64,000 bases of DNA from a virus, in IMG/VR virus record IMGVR_UViG_3300009136_000001, positions 1-64,000 of that record; one strand, 5' to 3'. The notes under the pieces were generated by a model that ran no database searches, was not told where the DNA came from, and worked only from the letters and a program-made list of their open reading frames with translations. The number at the start of each line of letters is the position of its first letter. The first letter of the stretch is position 1. This document shows positions 18,057 through 26,839 of this stretch, in pieces. The position numbers were made by a program, and so were the translations under genes.

Positions 18057-18328
18057 CGCTAAGCGATATCGGTATTGTATTCAGCATGTGCTTCTCCCTT
18101 GCGGGAGCAGGCTCAGTAGGTGGTGCCTATTACATGGAGCACGAACTATCTGAATACGTACCGATATCCCAACTACAAGAAATTTTTGATGGTCGTGATA
18201 TCAAGGAGCTTCGTGAAAAGATCAGCTCTCTTGAATGGGATCGTGATCATGGTGGGCTGTCTGAGAAGGAAGAGTGGCAGCTCAAGCAATATCAAGACGC
18301 ACTGAAAGGATTACTGAAAGATGGGTGA
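18053..18328 (+). CDS. Membrane-anchored coiled-coil protein of the lysis region
   Basis: A 91-residue protein with one N-terminal membrane segment (about residues 6-27, IGIVFSMCFSLAGAGSVGG) and a charged helical tail. The design resembles i-spanins or lysis regulators, but a better spanin pair lies at 18961-19469. It overlaps both neighbours (ATGA upstream, 8 nt with the endolysin). A role in host lysis is inferred from position. Confidence 0.55.
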   Translation: MTLSDIGIVFSMCFSLAGAGSVGGAYYMEHELSEYVPISQLQEIFDGRDIKELREKISSLEWDRDHGGLSEKEEWQLKQYQDALKGLLKDG

Positions 18329-18761
18329 TTTGAGTCAACGGCTAAGCCGACACGAGTTTGCCTGCAATTGTGGTTGTGGATTCGACACGGTGGATTATGA
18401 ACTGGTAAGCAACCTTGAACAGATTGCCAACCATTTCCTTATGATGGATACCGATGTGGTGCGTACTATTCTCCATATCAATTCCGGGAATCGCTGTGTA
18501 GCCCATAACGACGAAGTGCTGCTGAAATACGACTCAGATTACGTACCGGGGTCAAGCCGGTCGCAGCACTTGCACGGAAGAGCATCAGATTTTCGACTTA
18601 GTGCTGTCAAGGAGGATGGTACTACTGTTATAATTTCCCCTAATGTGGTAGCTGATTATCTGGAAGAACGCTACCGAGGGGTTCACGGGATAGGCCGATA
18701 CAATGGGCGTACCCACTACGACACACGCACTAACGGGCCAGCCCGTTGGGATACAAGATAA
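18321..18761 (+). CDS. Endolysin, M15-type peptidoglycan peptidase
   Basis: A 146-residue zinc peptidase of the VanY/M15 kind that cleaves peptide stems of murein. The zinc site is visible: S81-x-H83-x-x-G86-x-A88-x-D90 (SQHLHGRASD) and H132-x-D134 (THYDTR). The N-terminus (LSRHEFACNCGCG) matches the M15_3 subgroup, where it forms a small cysteine-rich entry. No signal peptide is present, so release depends on a holin. Length is typical for single-domain phage endolysins. Confidence 0.85.
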   Translation: MGDLSQRLSRHEFACNCGCGFDTVDYELVSNLEQIANHFLMMDTDVVRTILHINSGNRCVAHNDEVLLKYDSDYVPGSSRSQHLHGRASDFRLSAVKEDGTTVIISPNVVADYLEERYRGVHGIGRYNGRTHYDTRTNGPARWDTR

Positions 18762-18964
18762 TGATCAGCAAGAAAGTATTTAACCCTAAGTCCAAGACCC
18801 ATTGGGTTAACGGCATTGCCATGGGCGCAAGTGCTGGACTATTGGTGCTCCCCGGATTGAACGGATCGATTCACCCGGAAGCGTACCCCTGGGTTCTTGC
18901 TGGATTTGCAGGTGTGAATCATGTCCTGCGTAATATGACCACCAAGTCGATTGACGACAAATGA
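18761..18964 (+). CDS. Holin-like small membrane protein
   Basis: A 67-residue protein starting at the ATG that overlaps the endolysin stop (TAATG). A weakly hydrophobic stretch at 22-38 (NGIAMGASAGLLVLPGL) and a second at 45-58 (PWVLAGFAGVNHVL) could form one or two membrane segments, with a charged C-terminus. Place directly after the endolysin and before the spanins is typical of holins, which open the inner membrane for the endolysin. Sequence alone does not prove the role. Confidence 0.55.
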   Translation: MISKKVFNPKSKTHWVNGIAMGASAGLLVLPGLNGSIHPEAYPWVLAGFAGVNHVLRNMTTKSIDDK

Positions 18965-19227
18965 TCAATCCTCTTACCCTAATCCCGACAGGCATCCTCG
19001 GCAAGCTGAAAATTGCTGCCGTGGTTGTCGTTGGTTTCGTTGTCACGATCCTGTATGCTTTGCTCCAGCGCTCAGAGAAGAAGCGCGAAGTATTCAAAGC
19101 CAAGGTCGCTGAGAAAACTCACCAAGTCAAAGAGAAGGCTTCTCAAGCCCTCACTGACGGTCTGCAAAAGGAATCAGTTAAACAAGCTGAGCCTGTAGAC
19201 ACTACTGATAGGAACCACTTCGGATGA
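18961..19227 (+). CDS. Probable inner-membrane spanin subunit
   Basis: An 88-residue protein with one N-terminal membrane segment (about residues 17-36, KIAAVVVVGFVVTILYALL) followed by a highly charged coiled-coil (SEKKREVFKAKVAEK...). This is the i-spanin layout. The next gene, overlapping by ATGA, encodes a lipoprotein, the expected o-spanin. Together they would bridge and fuse inner and outer membranes at the last step of lysis. Confidence 0.6.
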   Translation: MINPLTLIPTGILGKLKIAAVVVVGFVVTILYALLQRSEKKREVFKAKVAEKTHQVKEKASQALTDGLQKESVKQAEPVDTTDRNHFG

Positions 19228-19469
19228 AACCTATTCTGTACGCTGCAATAATGTTCACACTTTTGGGATGCGGCACCAAAGAGATTCCGGTATCTGCAGC
19301 ATTAAGCTGCCCTGACCCTCTCGTATTAGCAGCTCCGTCTGCTGACGAGAAGTCGAAGATCCAAACCATGGATGCCGAACTTTATGAGTACTTTGTCAGA
19401 CGAGATCGAGCAAATACTGCTCGACGCGAAACACTCCAAGCCATCTGCAGGTCGACCCACAGTGAATGA
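19224..19469 (+). CDS. Lipoprotein, probable outer-membrane spanin subunit
   Basis: An 81-residue protein with a signal peptide and lipobox L13-L14-G15-C16, so the mature chain would start at Cys16 and be lipid-anchored. The short mature region (about 65 residues) contains one further Cys and a charged helix, suited to meeting the i-spanin coiled-coil. It overlaps the i-spanin gene by 4 nt and is itself overlapped by about 90 nt of the following gene in another frame. Confidence 0.6.
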   Translation: MKPILYAAIMFTLLGCGTKEIPVSAALSCPDPLVLAAPSADEKSKIQTMDAELYEYFVRRDRANTARRETLQAICRSTHSE

Positions 19470-19986
19470 TCCAGCCACATTAGAATTGATGATGCAGACG
19501 ATCATCACGAACCAAGAGCAAATGTCTCGTCGCCAGGAATCGCAGGCGGAAGATATAGCCACTATCAAAGATAGTATGGTTCAAATTGTGCTGATCGAGG
19601 AACGTCAAACAAACCAGAATCAATCTCTCCAGTTATTGCGTACTCAGATTTCGGATCATGATGATCATCTTCATTCCCATGATCTGACATTGCAAACCCT
19701 GGTCGAGAACAACAAGAAGAACACTGCGAAAGGCACATTGATTGCCAGTGCCATTGCAACTGCTACCGCTGGGTTATTCCTGCTGGTTGCCCAGTTCTTC
19801 TTCATCCCAACAGCCCAAGCAGATCACCAGATTGAATTTGTAGGTCAACAACTTGATGAGGATTTCATGGGGATTTGTGCTGTACCCAAAGAGGATGGAA
19901 GTACGATCTGTGCTGAAGTCCCAATATCCACTTTCCGATTTTGTAAATGGAATGATGGCACCCTATCTTGCGAACCAGGTATATAA
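19372..19986 (+). CDS. Coiled-coil membrane protein overlapping the lipoprotein gene
   Basis: A 204-residue protein with a long coiled-coil region (about residues 40-115) and one membrane segment at about 121-148 (LIASAIATATAGLFLLVAQF), then a cysteine-containing domain that would lie across the membrane. It begins inside the lipoprotein gene in a different frame; ATGs at 19372 and 19384 are possible, and a later in-frame ATG near 19489 would avoid the overlap. It may regulate lysis (antiholin-like) or lysis inhibition; no family is recognised. Confidence 0.55.
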   Translation: MPNFMSTLSDEIEQILLDAKHSKPSAGRPTVNDPATLELMMQTIITNQEQMSRRQESQAEDIATIKDSMVQIVLIEERQTNQNQSLQLLRTQISDHDDHLHSHDLTLQTLVENNKKNTAKGTLIASAIATATAGLFLLVAQFFFIPTAQADHQIEFVGQQLDEDFMGICAVPKEDGSTICAEVPISTFRFCKWNDGTLSCEPGI

Positions 19987-19992
19987 TAATTA

Positions 19993-20322
19993 ATGAGCGC
20001 ACCCATACTGCAGTCAAGCCAAGCCAATTGGGTTCTTGGTAAAAATAATGGTCAGTGGACTTTAGCTGACGACAAAGGTAACCCTCTTTTCCTCTTCCCC
20101 GCATGTCTGAGTGACGCCAAGGAAGTTAATGCCATCAAACGTATGGCAATGTTGTACGAGCAAAGAGCTTATGATGAGGGCGTCGAAATGGGAAAGGCTG
20201 CTATGCTAACTGCCAATTCAATTCGAATGCAAGAAATGCACGATCAGATCCTTCTGCTTGAGCATATGAATGAAGACTTGGCATCAAAGCTGACCAAGTT
20301 CTTCGAGGACGTAGAAGAATAA
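19993..20322 (+). CDS. Hypothetical protein
   Basis: A 109-residue protein with a beta-rich N-terminus (ANWVLGKNNGQWTLADD) and a helical C-terminus ending in acidic residues. No known family. It starts 6 nt after the preceding gene, with CAGGTATATAATAATTA ahead of the ATG, and its stop overlaps the next start (TAATG). It lies between the lysis cassette and the second SPOUT-like gene. Confidence 0.65.
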   Translation: MSAPILQSSQANWVLGKNNGQWTLADDKGNPLFLFPACLSDAKEVNAIKRMAMLYEQRAYDEGVEMGKAAMLTANSIRMQEMHDQILLLEHMNEDLASKLTKFFEDVEE

Positions 20323-20705
20323 TGTTTACAGTTGCCATCACATTGTCAACCATGGAAAGTGAGAACCAGTGGGATTATATGCTGACTCACTTCCAGCCGG
20401 ATCATATTGTCCTTTTAAATGATTACCAACCATCCGGACAAATACTAAAAGGTGCTCTTCGTGAGTTCCCTGACGACAGCCCTAAAATCTTTTTCACACC
20501 CAAAGATGCATACCGGATTTCCGGAGAGATCTCATTGGTTGACTTCGTGCATCCGGAACATGCGACCTATATCTTTGGTTCAGACCACCAACACACTCTT
20601 GAAATGGTGTGTGACCAGAAAGTGTATATCCCCTTGGACGATAAATGTGAGATGTACTCCTGGACAGCAGCTGCAATAGTTTTCTGGGATAGACTACATG
20701 GCTGA
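20322..20705 (+). CDS. Possible SPOUT-type (TrmL-like) protein, second copy
   Basis: A 127-residue protein with a SPOUT-like layout clearer than that of 14293-14739. The first strand IVLLND is followed by VHPEHATYIFGSDH (residues 76-89, like the motif 2 strand and glycine) and QKVYIPLDDK...MYSWTAAAIVFWDRL (99-125, like motif 3 with its terminal helix). TrmL in E. coli has the same spacing. The catalytic-region Asn of motif 3 is absent. If functional it would bind S-adenosylmethionine and modify RNA; it may also be an inactive relative. It overlaps the next gene by 8 nt. Confidence 0.45.
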   Translation: MFTVAITLSTMESENQWDYMLTHFQPDHIVLLNDYQPSGQILKGALREFPDDSPKIFFTPKDAYRISGEISLVDFVHPEHATYIFGSDHQHTLEMVCDQKVYIPLDDKCEMYSWTAAAIVFWDRLHG

Positions 20706-22362
20706 TTCAATTACTGACGGACGGACGCTGATTGATGATGCGGAAGCCGTAACACCTTATGTCGACCTTGGTGGTACAGGTGCTGGTTCTTTAGACGACG
20801 AAATCTTCTTCGAGAATGCCGGGTCTATCGGTTTAGACATTGGCTCGACATTGGATGGTATTTTGTATGATGCTGGGTCGGCTCAAGACTGGTCAGACAA
20901 CACATTCTACTTCCTGATCAACTGCGGTATCGTAGGTCTACTTGCTGCGAAAGCCAGCGGTGGTTTCCGTATTCGTTTCTGTGGAGCCACAGTTTCTAAT
21001 TGGTTTGAAGTATACGTTGGGGGGAATGATTCCTGGCCTGCATCTTTCGCCGGAGGTTGGTCACTGTTCGTAGTTGATATTGAAACAGCTGCAGCAGAAG
21101 CAGCGACTAATGGTTGGGAGAACGGAACAGTTCCAGCAACCAGTGCTATCCAATATGTCGGATGGGCTGGTATCACAGGCGGAACCATGCCTCGAATGGT
21201 TGACAATACCTGGATGGATGCTATGTACCGTCTACCTGATGGTACTGCGGCAATTATCATCCAAGGTGATAATACTGCTGCCGATTGGACTTGGGATGAT
21301 GTACTTACCGAAATGGCTGCAGTCGATAGCCCCGTTGCTCGTCTTGGCTCAGGTGGTGCGATTACCTTATCCGGGCCAGTTAGCGTCGGTGCCAATGATT
21401 CGGTAACGCATAGCTTTATTGATACCAACAGAATCATCCTCTGGGATGATCAAGAATTCATTCCCGATGACCTTTACACGCTGTCAGCTATAGGCAATGC
21501 TGGGGGTACGACTACTATTGAGATGGGAATCAAAACTGGTACAGGTCTTACAGCGAGTGGTGCTCAAGGTTGTACTATTGCTGCAGCGGCTTTAGGTGGT
21601 CGTTGGAACATGGACTTTGACGATCCTAATATTGATACCGTTGGATTCTACGGATGTAGTCTTCAGCACATTGAAGATGCTCAGCTCGATGACGCCGCTG
21701 TAGATATCATATCCAGCTTGGTAATCGATTCGACTATTCTGACATTACCCAATGCCAACTTTTTAAAGAACAAAATTATTACCCCGAACACTATTGCTAC
21801 GGAAGCTGCAATTGCTGATGGGGGTGTCCTTGATGATATCCTGGTTGGTGAATTCGTATCTGGTGGTAATGGCTACGCTGTTGAAATTTCTGTATCAGCC
21901 ACAGAAGCGCAAGCTTGGGATGCTATCCACTCTGGCTATGCTGGCACAGATGGTTCAACAGGTAATGAAACTATTCTGGTGAACATCACTTCACCTGATG
22001 TACTCACCATTAACGTATCCGATTTCGGGGCTACTCCGACTATCCACAAAGTGGGTACTGGTACAGTCACTGTAGTCGCTGGACAGAAAACATTCAAATT
22101 TACCGTTAACCCGTCAATTACCGCATATGAATGGCGGATATACGAGGATAGTGGTGTGCCAGGGGAACTTGGTACCGTCGAACTGGACGGAGAAGAGTCT
22201 GCAATCGCAGATAATCAAACTTATACCTATTCATACAGCTCAGATACAGCTATAGTAGTTCAGATAATCGCCGAAGGTTATGAAGAGTATACTCATTACG
22301 ATACTTTACTGAACGGCAACAAAGATCTAACATTTAATTTAACAGTTGAGGATAACACCTAA
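20698..22362 (+). CDS. Beta-rich virion structural protein
   Basis: A 554-residue protein with no membrane segments or catalytic motifs, rich in Gly/Thr/Asp and short strands, the usual look of phage virion proteins. Residues 1-220 may form a concanavalin-like domain (FEVYVGGNDSWPASFAGGW); the C-terminal ~150 residues look like an Ig-like or carbohydrate-binding fold. It starts a run of TAATG-linked structural genes leading to the portal. In N4 this interval encodes the tail sheath and appendages; no sequence likeness to those was evident. Confidence 0.55.
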   Translation: MADSITDGRTLIDDAEAVTPYVDLGGTGAGSLDDEIFFENAGSIGLDIGSTLDGILYDAGSAQDWSDNTFYFLINCGIVGLLAAKASGGFRIRFCGATVSNWFEVYVGGNDSWPASFAGGWSLFVVDIETAAAEAATNGWENGTVPATSAIQYVGWAGITGGTMPRMVDNTWMDAMYRLPDGTAAIIIQGDNTAADWTWDDVLTEMAAVDSPVARLGSGGAITLSGPVSVGANDSVTHSFIDTNRIILWDDQEFIPDDLYTLSAIGNAGGTTTIEMGIKTGTGLTASGAQGCTIAAAALGGRWNMDFDDPNIDTVGFYGCSLQHIEDAQLDDAAVDIISSLVIDSTILTLPNANFLKNKIITPNTIATEAAIADGGVLDDILVGEFVSGGNGYAVEISVSATEAQAWDAIHSGYAGTDGSTGNETILVNITSPDVLTINVSDFGATPTIHKVGTGTVTVVAGQKTFKFTVNPSITAYEWRIYEDSGVPGELGTVELDGEESAIADNQTYTYSYSSDTAIVVQIIAEGYEEYTHYDTLLNGNKDLTFNLTVEDNT

Positions 22363-24392
22363 TGGCACTTATTGACCTTTCAAACTTTGGCGACTTGTTG
22401 GTTCAATCCACATTAAGTCGTTCTGGCGCAGTAGACGGCAACATCTTTTTTGATGTGGCTAACGGACGTATCGAACTTGTCACCGTAGGCGAACTCGCTA
22501 CTTTGAATCTTCATGCTGGCGCAACTACCGGCAGTGTCACTATCGATGCTGATGTATCGGGTACTCTGACATTGAGTACTGGTACCTGGCGCGAGACTCA
22601 TGGTATCTGGAAGATCGGTGCTGCCATAACTATTGCCGGGTATACCGATACTGACATAAACGGAGCCAATACCATTGCTGCTATCTCAGCAGACGGAACA
22701 GTCCTGACAGTTGGTGATAACACTGCCTGGTCTACCGAAGCTGGTGGTGGTGATGAATCTGTAGCTTCCGCTACAGAAGCCAACCCCCTTATCGAAGATG
22801 ACGGGATCAAGATGGAAGCCCTCTACGGTTTCGAACGCCAAGAGCGTCGAGTCGATGAAACTCTCCGTCAATATGACTTCTATTTCAAAGGTACGTTTAA
22901 GTTCGGTGGTGCATACGAGCTGGTGAACGGACGTAAGTTTGACGATGCCGATGGATCCGCTACTTCTGATACTACTGATGACCGATTCAAGGTACGTGGT
23001 TCAGGCTGGATCGAGCGTAACACTGCTGGTGCAATTGGACGGATCTGGTACGGAGTCAAGTCCCTGGGTAACATCGAAGCCTTATCTCAGCCGTATTACC
23101 AGCTGGGCGACGGTGATGCTCCCGTAAACTTTGACAAGGACGGGCCTATCGATGAAGCCATTCAAGTGTACGGGGACAATGCTGTTGACGCTAATGCATA
23201 CACTACCACTACAGCTACTGCAGCCTCACAAACCATCACAGTTGTTGCCGCAGCTCGAACCTTTACTCGATCCGCTGGCAGCTATCTTACTGACGGATTC
23301 CTTGTGGGTGAGCGATTTACTGCTGCAGGTCTCGCCTCTAATACTGGCACTTACACTGTTGAATCTGTAACTGCTCTGGTAATCACGGTCACTGATGATC
23401 CGAACAACCAGACTACCGATGATACTGGTGATGCTGATGAAGTTCTGACAGTAAACGGTATCGACACCAGGATCTTCCTGTCGAACAAAGTCCGTACCTA
23501 CGGTCAGAACTACGATGAGAAGCAACTGGGTGACTCAGGTGTAACTCAAATGGACGGTTACGCATCTGGTTTCGCACTCGGCGAATCAGTTCACTTGACC
23601 TCCGGTAACTACACTCTGGCTGACGTTTATACCGCTCAGGTATCTCCGTTCACAGGTTTGAGCTTGAAATCATTTGCTTCAGGTCAGGACAAGTCAGGCG
23701 AAAACTTTACTGATGGCACAGGTACTACCGAGTTCACCTGGATCCTTGAGAACACTCTTGCAGCTGATCTTGATGAATGTGTCGCCTTCCTTGATGCGTT
23801 GGCTCAAACCGACGATGACATCGACGAAGGTACTGGTACTGTAAACGGCAAGCGAGTCGGTGTGTGGTACAGCTATAACGCTGCTGGTAAGGTTTTGCCG
23901 GTAGTAGGAACTGGTGCAGCTGGTGAAGGACTCTTCATTGACGGCTTACTGGGTACTGACAAGAACCGGGTCATCTTTACTGATGATTCCAGCACTGTCC
24001 GTGAATACCCGGCATACCAGAACATTACTGTATTCGTCGGAGCTGACGCTGTTGCAGATGCTAACGCATGGTTCCATGCCTTCTTCGAAACAGGTATTGG
24101 CGCACAAGCTGGCAACGACTTCGGTACTGCTACTGCAATCACTATCCAGGAACCTGATACCACTCTCGTCAAAGGTGACGTAGATGGTACTGGTCTCAGT
24201 GTTGGAAACAACATCTTATTCGAGTTCGACTACATTGGTGACACCATTGGTGGTACTGCGAATTCCGCGAAAGACTGCGTATTCGAATGTGAGGGTGATG
24301 GTGGAGTAACTGCTGCAAAGACAATCTTTGCATTGACTACCGCTGCAGAAATCTCAGCTACTTGCCAGCCCGCTGTCGAAACCAACGTATAA
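22362..24392 (+). CDS. Large virion structural protein
   Basis: A 676-residue Gly/Thr/Ala/Asp-rich protein of predicted beta structure, with a central region (about 155-240) that has more complex composition (GFERQERRVDETLRQYDF, FKGTFKFGGAYELVNGRK). No enzymatic motif is seen. The highly regular codon use (GGT, ACT, GAC) is like that of the capsid gene, which suggests strong expression. It could be a major tail, sheath or decoration protein. A GGGGT-ATA-ACCCC hairpin follows the stop. Confidence 0.55.
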   Translation: MALIDLSNFGDLLVQSTLSRSGAVDGNIFFDVANGRIELVTVGELATLNLHAGATTGSVTIDADVSGTLTLSTGTWRETHGIWKIGAAITIAGYTDTDINGANTIAAISADGTVLTVGDNTAWSTEAGGGDESVASATEANPLIEDDGIKMEALYGFERQERRVDETLRQYDFYFKGTFKFGGAYELVNGRKFDDADGSATSDTTDDRFKVRGSGWIERNTAGAIGRIWYGVKSLGNIEALSQPYYQLGDGDAPVNFDKDGPIDEAIQVYGDNAVDANAYTTTTATAASQTITVVAAARTFTRSAGSYLTDGFLVGERFTAAGLASNTGTYTVESVTALVITVTDDPNNQTTDDTGDADEVLTVNGIDTRIFLSNKVRTYGQNYDEKQLGDSGVTQMDGYASGFALGESVHLTSGNYTLADVYTAQVSPFTGLSLKSFASGQDKSGENFTDGTGTTEFTWILENTLAADLDECVAFLDALAQTDDDIDEGTGTVNGKRVGVWYSYNAAGKVLPVVGTGAAGEGLFIDGLLGTDKNRVIFTDDSSTVREYPAYQNITVFVGADAVADANAWFHAFFETGIGAQAGNDFGTATAITIQEPDTTLVKGDVDGTGLSVGNNILFEFDYIGDTIGGTANSAKDCVFECEGDGGVTAAKTIFALTTAAEISATCQPAVETNV

Positions 24393-24395
24393 CTC

Positions 24396-24408
24396 GGGGG
24401 TATAACCC
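24396..24408. repeat. Small inverted repeat in intergenic gap
   Basis: GGGGT-ATA-ACCCC, a 5-bp stem with a triloop, lies between two structural genes (gap 24393-24427). No T-run follows, so it is not a good Rho-independent terminator; it may stabilise mRNA ends or shield the next ribosome site. Confidence 0.45.
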
Positions 24409-24427
24409 CTGGGTTAAGTAGTTTCAC

Positions 24428-26269
24428 ATGACTATCATTGCAAGCATTGATGGGCCGAATCGACTAATCCACCTTCACGCTGATACCGTGGGGGTGGACT
24501 TACATCCTATTGATGTATACAAGGAGATGCGGACTCTTCGTCGCAGTACCGAATCCCTTCGCAAGTATGATCGGTTTCTCGATGCTGCGGGTAATGTTTC
24601 CAAAGGTGGTGGTAAATTCACAGAACGTTATGTCATCGAGATCGATGGCACTCGCATTGTTCCTTACGACCAAACCCAAACACTCAACGTTATTGGCGTA
24701 ATCATAACCGACGATGGGCAAGAAGGTGTTGCCTGCTTTGATCGTACTCCTATTACCGCTACAGTCGATATCAACTACGTTCCGCCTCAGGTGGAAGTAA
24801 TCACAGTAGTCGGAGGTTCTGGTCTCGACGCTACGCAAAACGCATTACTAATCTCCGCTGAATTCCATTCTCGATACAATGGATCTGTTTACTATGATTC
24901 TGCTCTTGGCTCTGGGGGAGATGGTACAAAAGCTGATCCTTACGGTGTATTGAATGACGCAATTGATTTCGCTGAAGCCAATAACATTACTGAGATTCGT
25001 TGTTTTAATGATGTCACTCTAACCCGGCAAGTAAAAGGGTTCACGATCACAGGTGTCGGAGCGAATCTACCAACCATCGATATCAACGGACAAGATGTTA
25101 CTGGATCCAGGTTTTACCAGGTTCAGCTTGAAGGTGTTTTAGTGGGAGCAGTAGTTGCCCAAGAATGTCGTATGTTGACTGCATCAATCAACGGGTACTA
25201 TGACCGTTGTGCATTTACTGCAGATGTCACTTTAGTGGGTAACTGCCATATCGTCAATGGCTTTTCAGAAGTTGCTGGTGACGGGTATATGAGCTTTGTA
25301 GTCGGTGCTTATTCACTCCAAGTCTCCCAGTGGACACGCTCATTGGGTATCAAAGGTATGACAGCAAATACTCATACCGTCCATATGGTAGGCGGGCAAT
25401 TTCATGCAGACGTTACTTGTACTGGTGGTGCTGTATCCTTGCGCGGTAACTATAGCGCTTTGCCTGATGATGCCAGTGATGGGACAACTATTTCTGACCA
25501 GACCGAGCACCATGCTACTTCTCACGCAGTATGGGACGAGCCTATGGCAGATCATATCGCTGTTGGTTCAACTGGTGCGAAGCTTAACGATGGTAGTGCT
25601 CTGGACGTTGACAGCATTGCTGATGCAGTCTGGACGGAACTCCTTGCACCTCACGTATCAGGCGGAAACGCTGCAGCTTACATGGTCTCGGTCAATGCGA
25701 TCGATACAGCAGCCCTGGTCGATGCGATCTGGGACGAAGAAATGTCCTATCATACGAATGCTGATAGCGCAGGCTTGTATATGGGCAGTGGTCTGGTAGC
25801 AACCACAGACAACGCAGCGATAGCTGCGGCAGTCTGGGATACGCTCTTAGCCTCTCACGTTACCCCTCTGACCTTTGGTACCCTACAGGATGGACTCAGT
25901 TCAGCAGCCATTGCAGCAGCTGTCACAGCTGACATGGACTTGAACTCTAACCTGCTTTCAGTTATACGTACAGCTGTAGAGACTGATATCCCAGCAACAT
26001 TAGCAGGGTTGAATGACTTTGACCCAGTTACTGACGAAGTTATGTTGGTCAATACTGTCACCACGAACACTGATATGCGCGGTACTGACAACGTATGGGA
26101 CGCTGAGACTATGGTTACAGCACTCCATGCAGTTGAATTCAATGCACGCAAGTATGATAAGGTTCTACAGAAAGTAACCGTGTATGATGGAGCATTATTG
26201 ACTGATCTCGTGTTATATGAGTGGAATACTGTAACCAATGCTGCCCTTACGACCATGGAGCCGGTATAA
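24428..26269 (+). CDS. Virion protein with W-D-E repeats
   Basis: A 613-residue structural protein. The N-terminal ~120 residues include VDLHPIDVYKEMRTLRR and DGTRIVPYDQTQTLNVIG, which recur in tail proteins of marine phages. Residues about 150-350 look like a right-handed beta-helix (DFAEANNITEIRCFNDVTL). From about 365 to 495 there are four repeats of the pattern A-[VI]-W-[DT]-x-x-[ML]-x-x-H (AVWDEPMADH, AVWTELLAPH, AIWDEEMSYH, AVWDTLLASH), which are common in phage tail proteins. Function within the virion unknown. Confidence 0.6.
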   Translation: MTIIASIDGPNRLIHLHADTVGVDLHPIDVYKEMRTLRRSTESLRKYDRFLDAAGNVSKGGGKFTERYVIEIDGTRIVPYDQTQTLNVIGVIITDDGQEGVACFDRTPITATVDINYVPPQVEVITVVGGSGLDATQNALLISAEFHSRYNGSVYYDSALGSGGDGTKADPYGVLNDAIDFAEANNITEIRCFNDVTLTRQVKGFTITGVGANLPTIDINGQDVTGSRFYQVQLEGVLVGAVVAQECRMLTASINGYYDRCAFTADVTLVGNCHIVNGFSEVAGDGYMSFVVGAYSLQVSQWTRSLGIKGMTANTHTVHMVGGQFHADVTCTGGAVSLRGNYSALPDDASDGTTISDQTEHHATSHAVWDEPMADHIAVGSTGAKLNDGSALDVDSIADAVWTELLAPHVSGGNAAAYMVSVNAIDTAALVDAIWDEEMSYHTNADSAGLYMGSGLVATTDNAAIAAAVWDTLLASHVTPLTFGTLQDGLSSAAIAAAVTADMDLNSNLLSVIRTAVETDIPATLAGLNDFDPVTDEVMLVNTVTTNTDMRGTDNVWDAETMVTALHAVEFNARKYDKVLQKVTVYDGALLTDLVLYEWNTVTNAALTTMEPV

Positions 26270-26496
26270 TGTTTAACTTTGTATTCGATCTTGAATGCAC
26301 TCCTCCCGACGTTTCACATATGATGTCGCCGGAATTAGTAGTTGCGCTCAGTGAAGAATACGAACTGGTTACGCTGGAGGACGATACCAATTTGGTTTGC
26401 GCCCTGGCTACTGAAAATGAAATGCTACTGGTAACCTCAGAACAAGATCTGTCGATCCAGAGCGAACAGGTAATCCTTTATGATAAAGAAGACTAA
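26269..26496 (+). CDS. Small acidic hypothetical protein
   Basis: A 75-residue acidic protein. The ATG at 26269 shares bases with the preceding stop (TAATG); an in-frame codon at 26221 exists but lies inside the upstream gene. No family recognised. It lies in the run of TAATG-linked virion genes and overlaps the next gene by 17 nt. Confidence 0.65.
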   Translation: MFNFVFDLECTPPDVSHMMSPELVVALSEEYELVTLEDDTNLVCALATENEMLLVTSEQDLSIQSEQVILYDKED

Positions 26497-26839
26497 CAGA
26501 AACGCTACCACTGTACGGGTAGGCGATACGTCGAACATCTATTACATGTCGCCGTTTGCCGATGGTAACGGTGGTGCGAGTAATCTGACCAACACAGCGT
26601 ATACCTGTCGTACGATTGTCGTAGCAGCTCTGGGAGACACTCCCATCGTTGACGTTACGATTACCAATACCTCCACCGACCTGATGTATTTCCAGGTTGT
26701 ACTTGAGCCAGCTGATACAGCTCTCCTCGCTGAGGGCAATTACATCTGGATTACCGAGGTTTACAATGCTTCAACTGATCCGATCTTCCGCAAAGAGAAG
26801 CACATCGATCTTTCTGTCCTCCCACAGGGTATCACTTAA
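26480..26839 (+). CDS. Small beta-rich virion protein
   Basis: A 119-residue protein with clear beta-sandwich periodicity (TVRVGDTSNIYYMSPF, IVDVTITNTSTDLMYFQVVL, EGNYIWITEVYN), suggesting an Ig-like or decoration domain. Its basic N-terminus overlaps the preceding gene. It is coupled to the next gene by TAATG. Named function not supported. Confidence 0.6.
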   Translation: MIKKTNRNATTVRVGDTSNIYYMSPFADGNGGASNLTNTAYTCRTIVVAALGDTPIVDVTITNTSTDLMYFQVVLEPADTALLAEGNYIWITEVYNASTDPIFRKEKHIDLSVLPQGIT

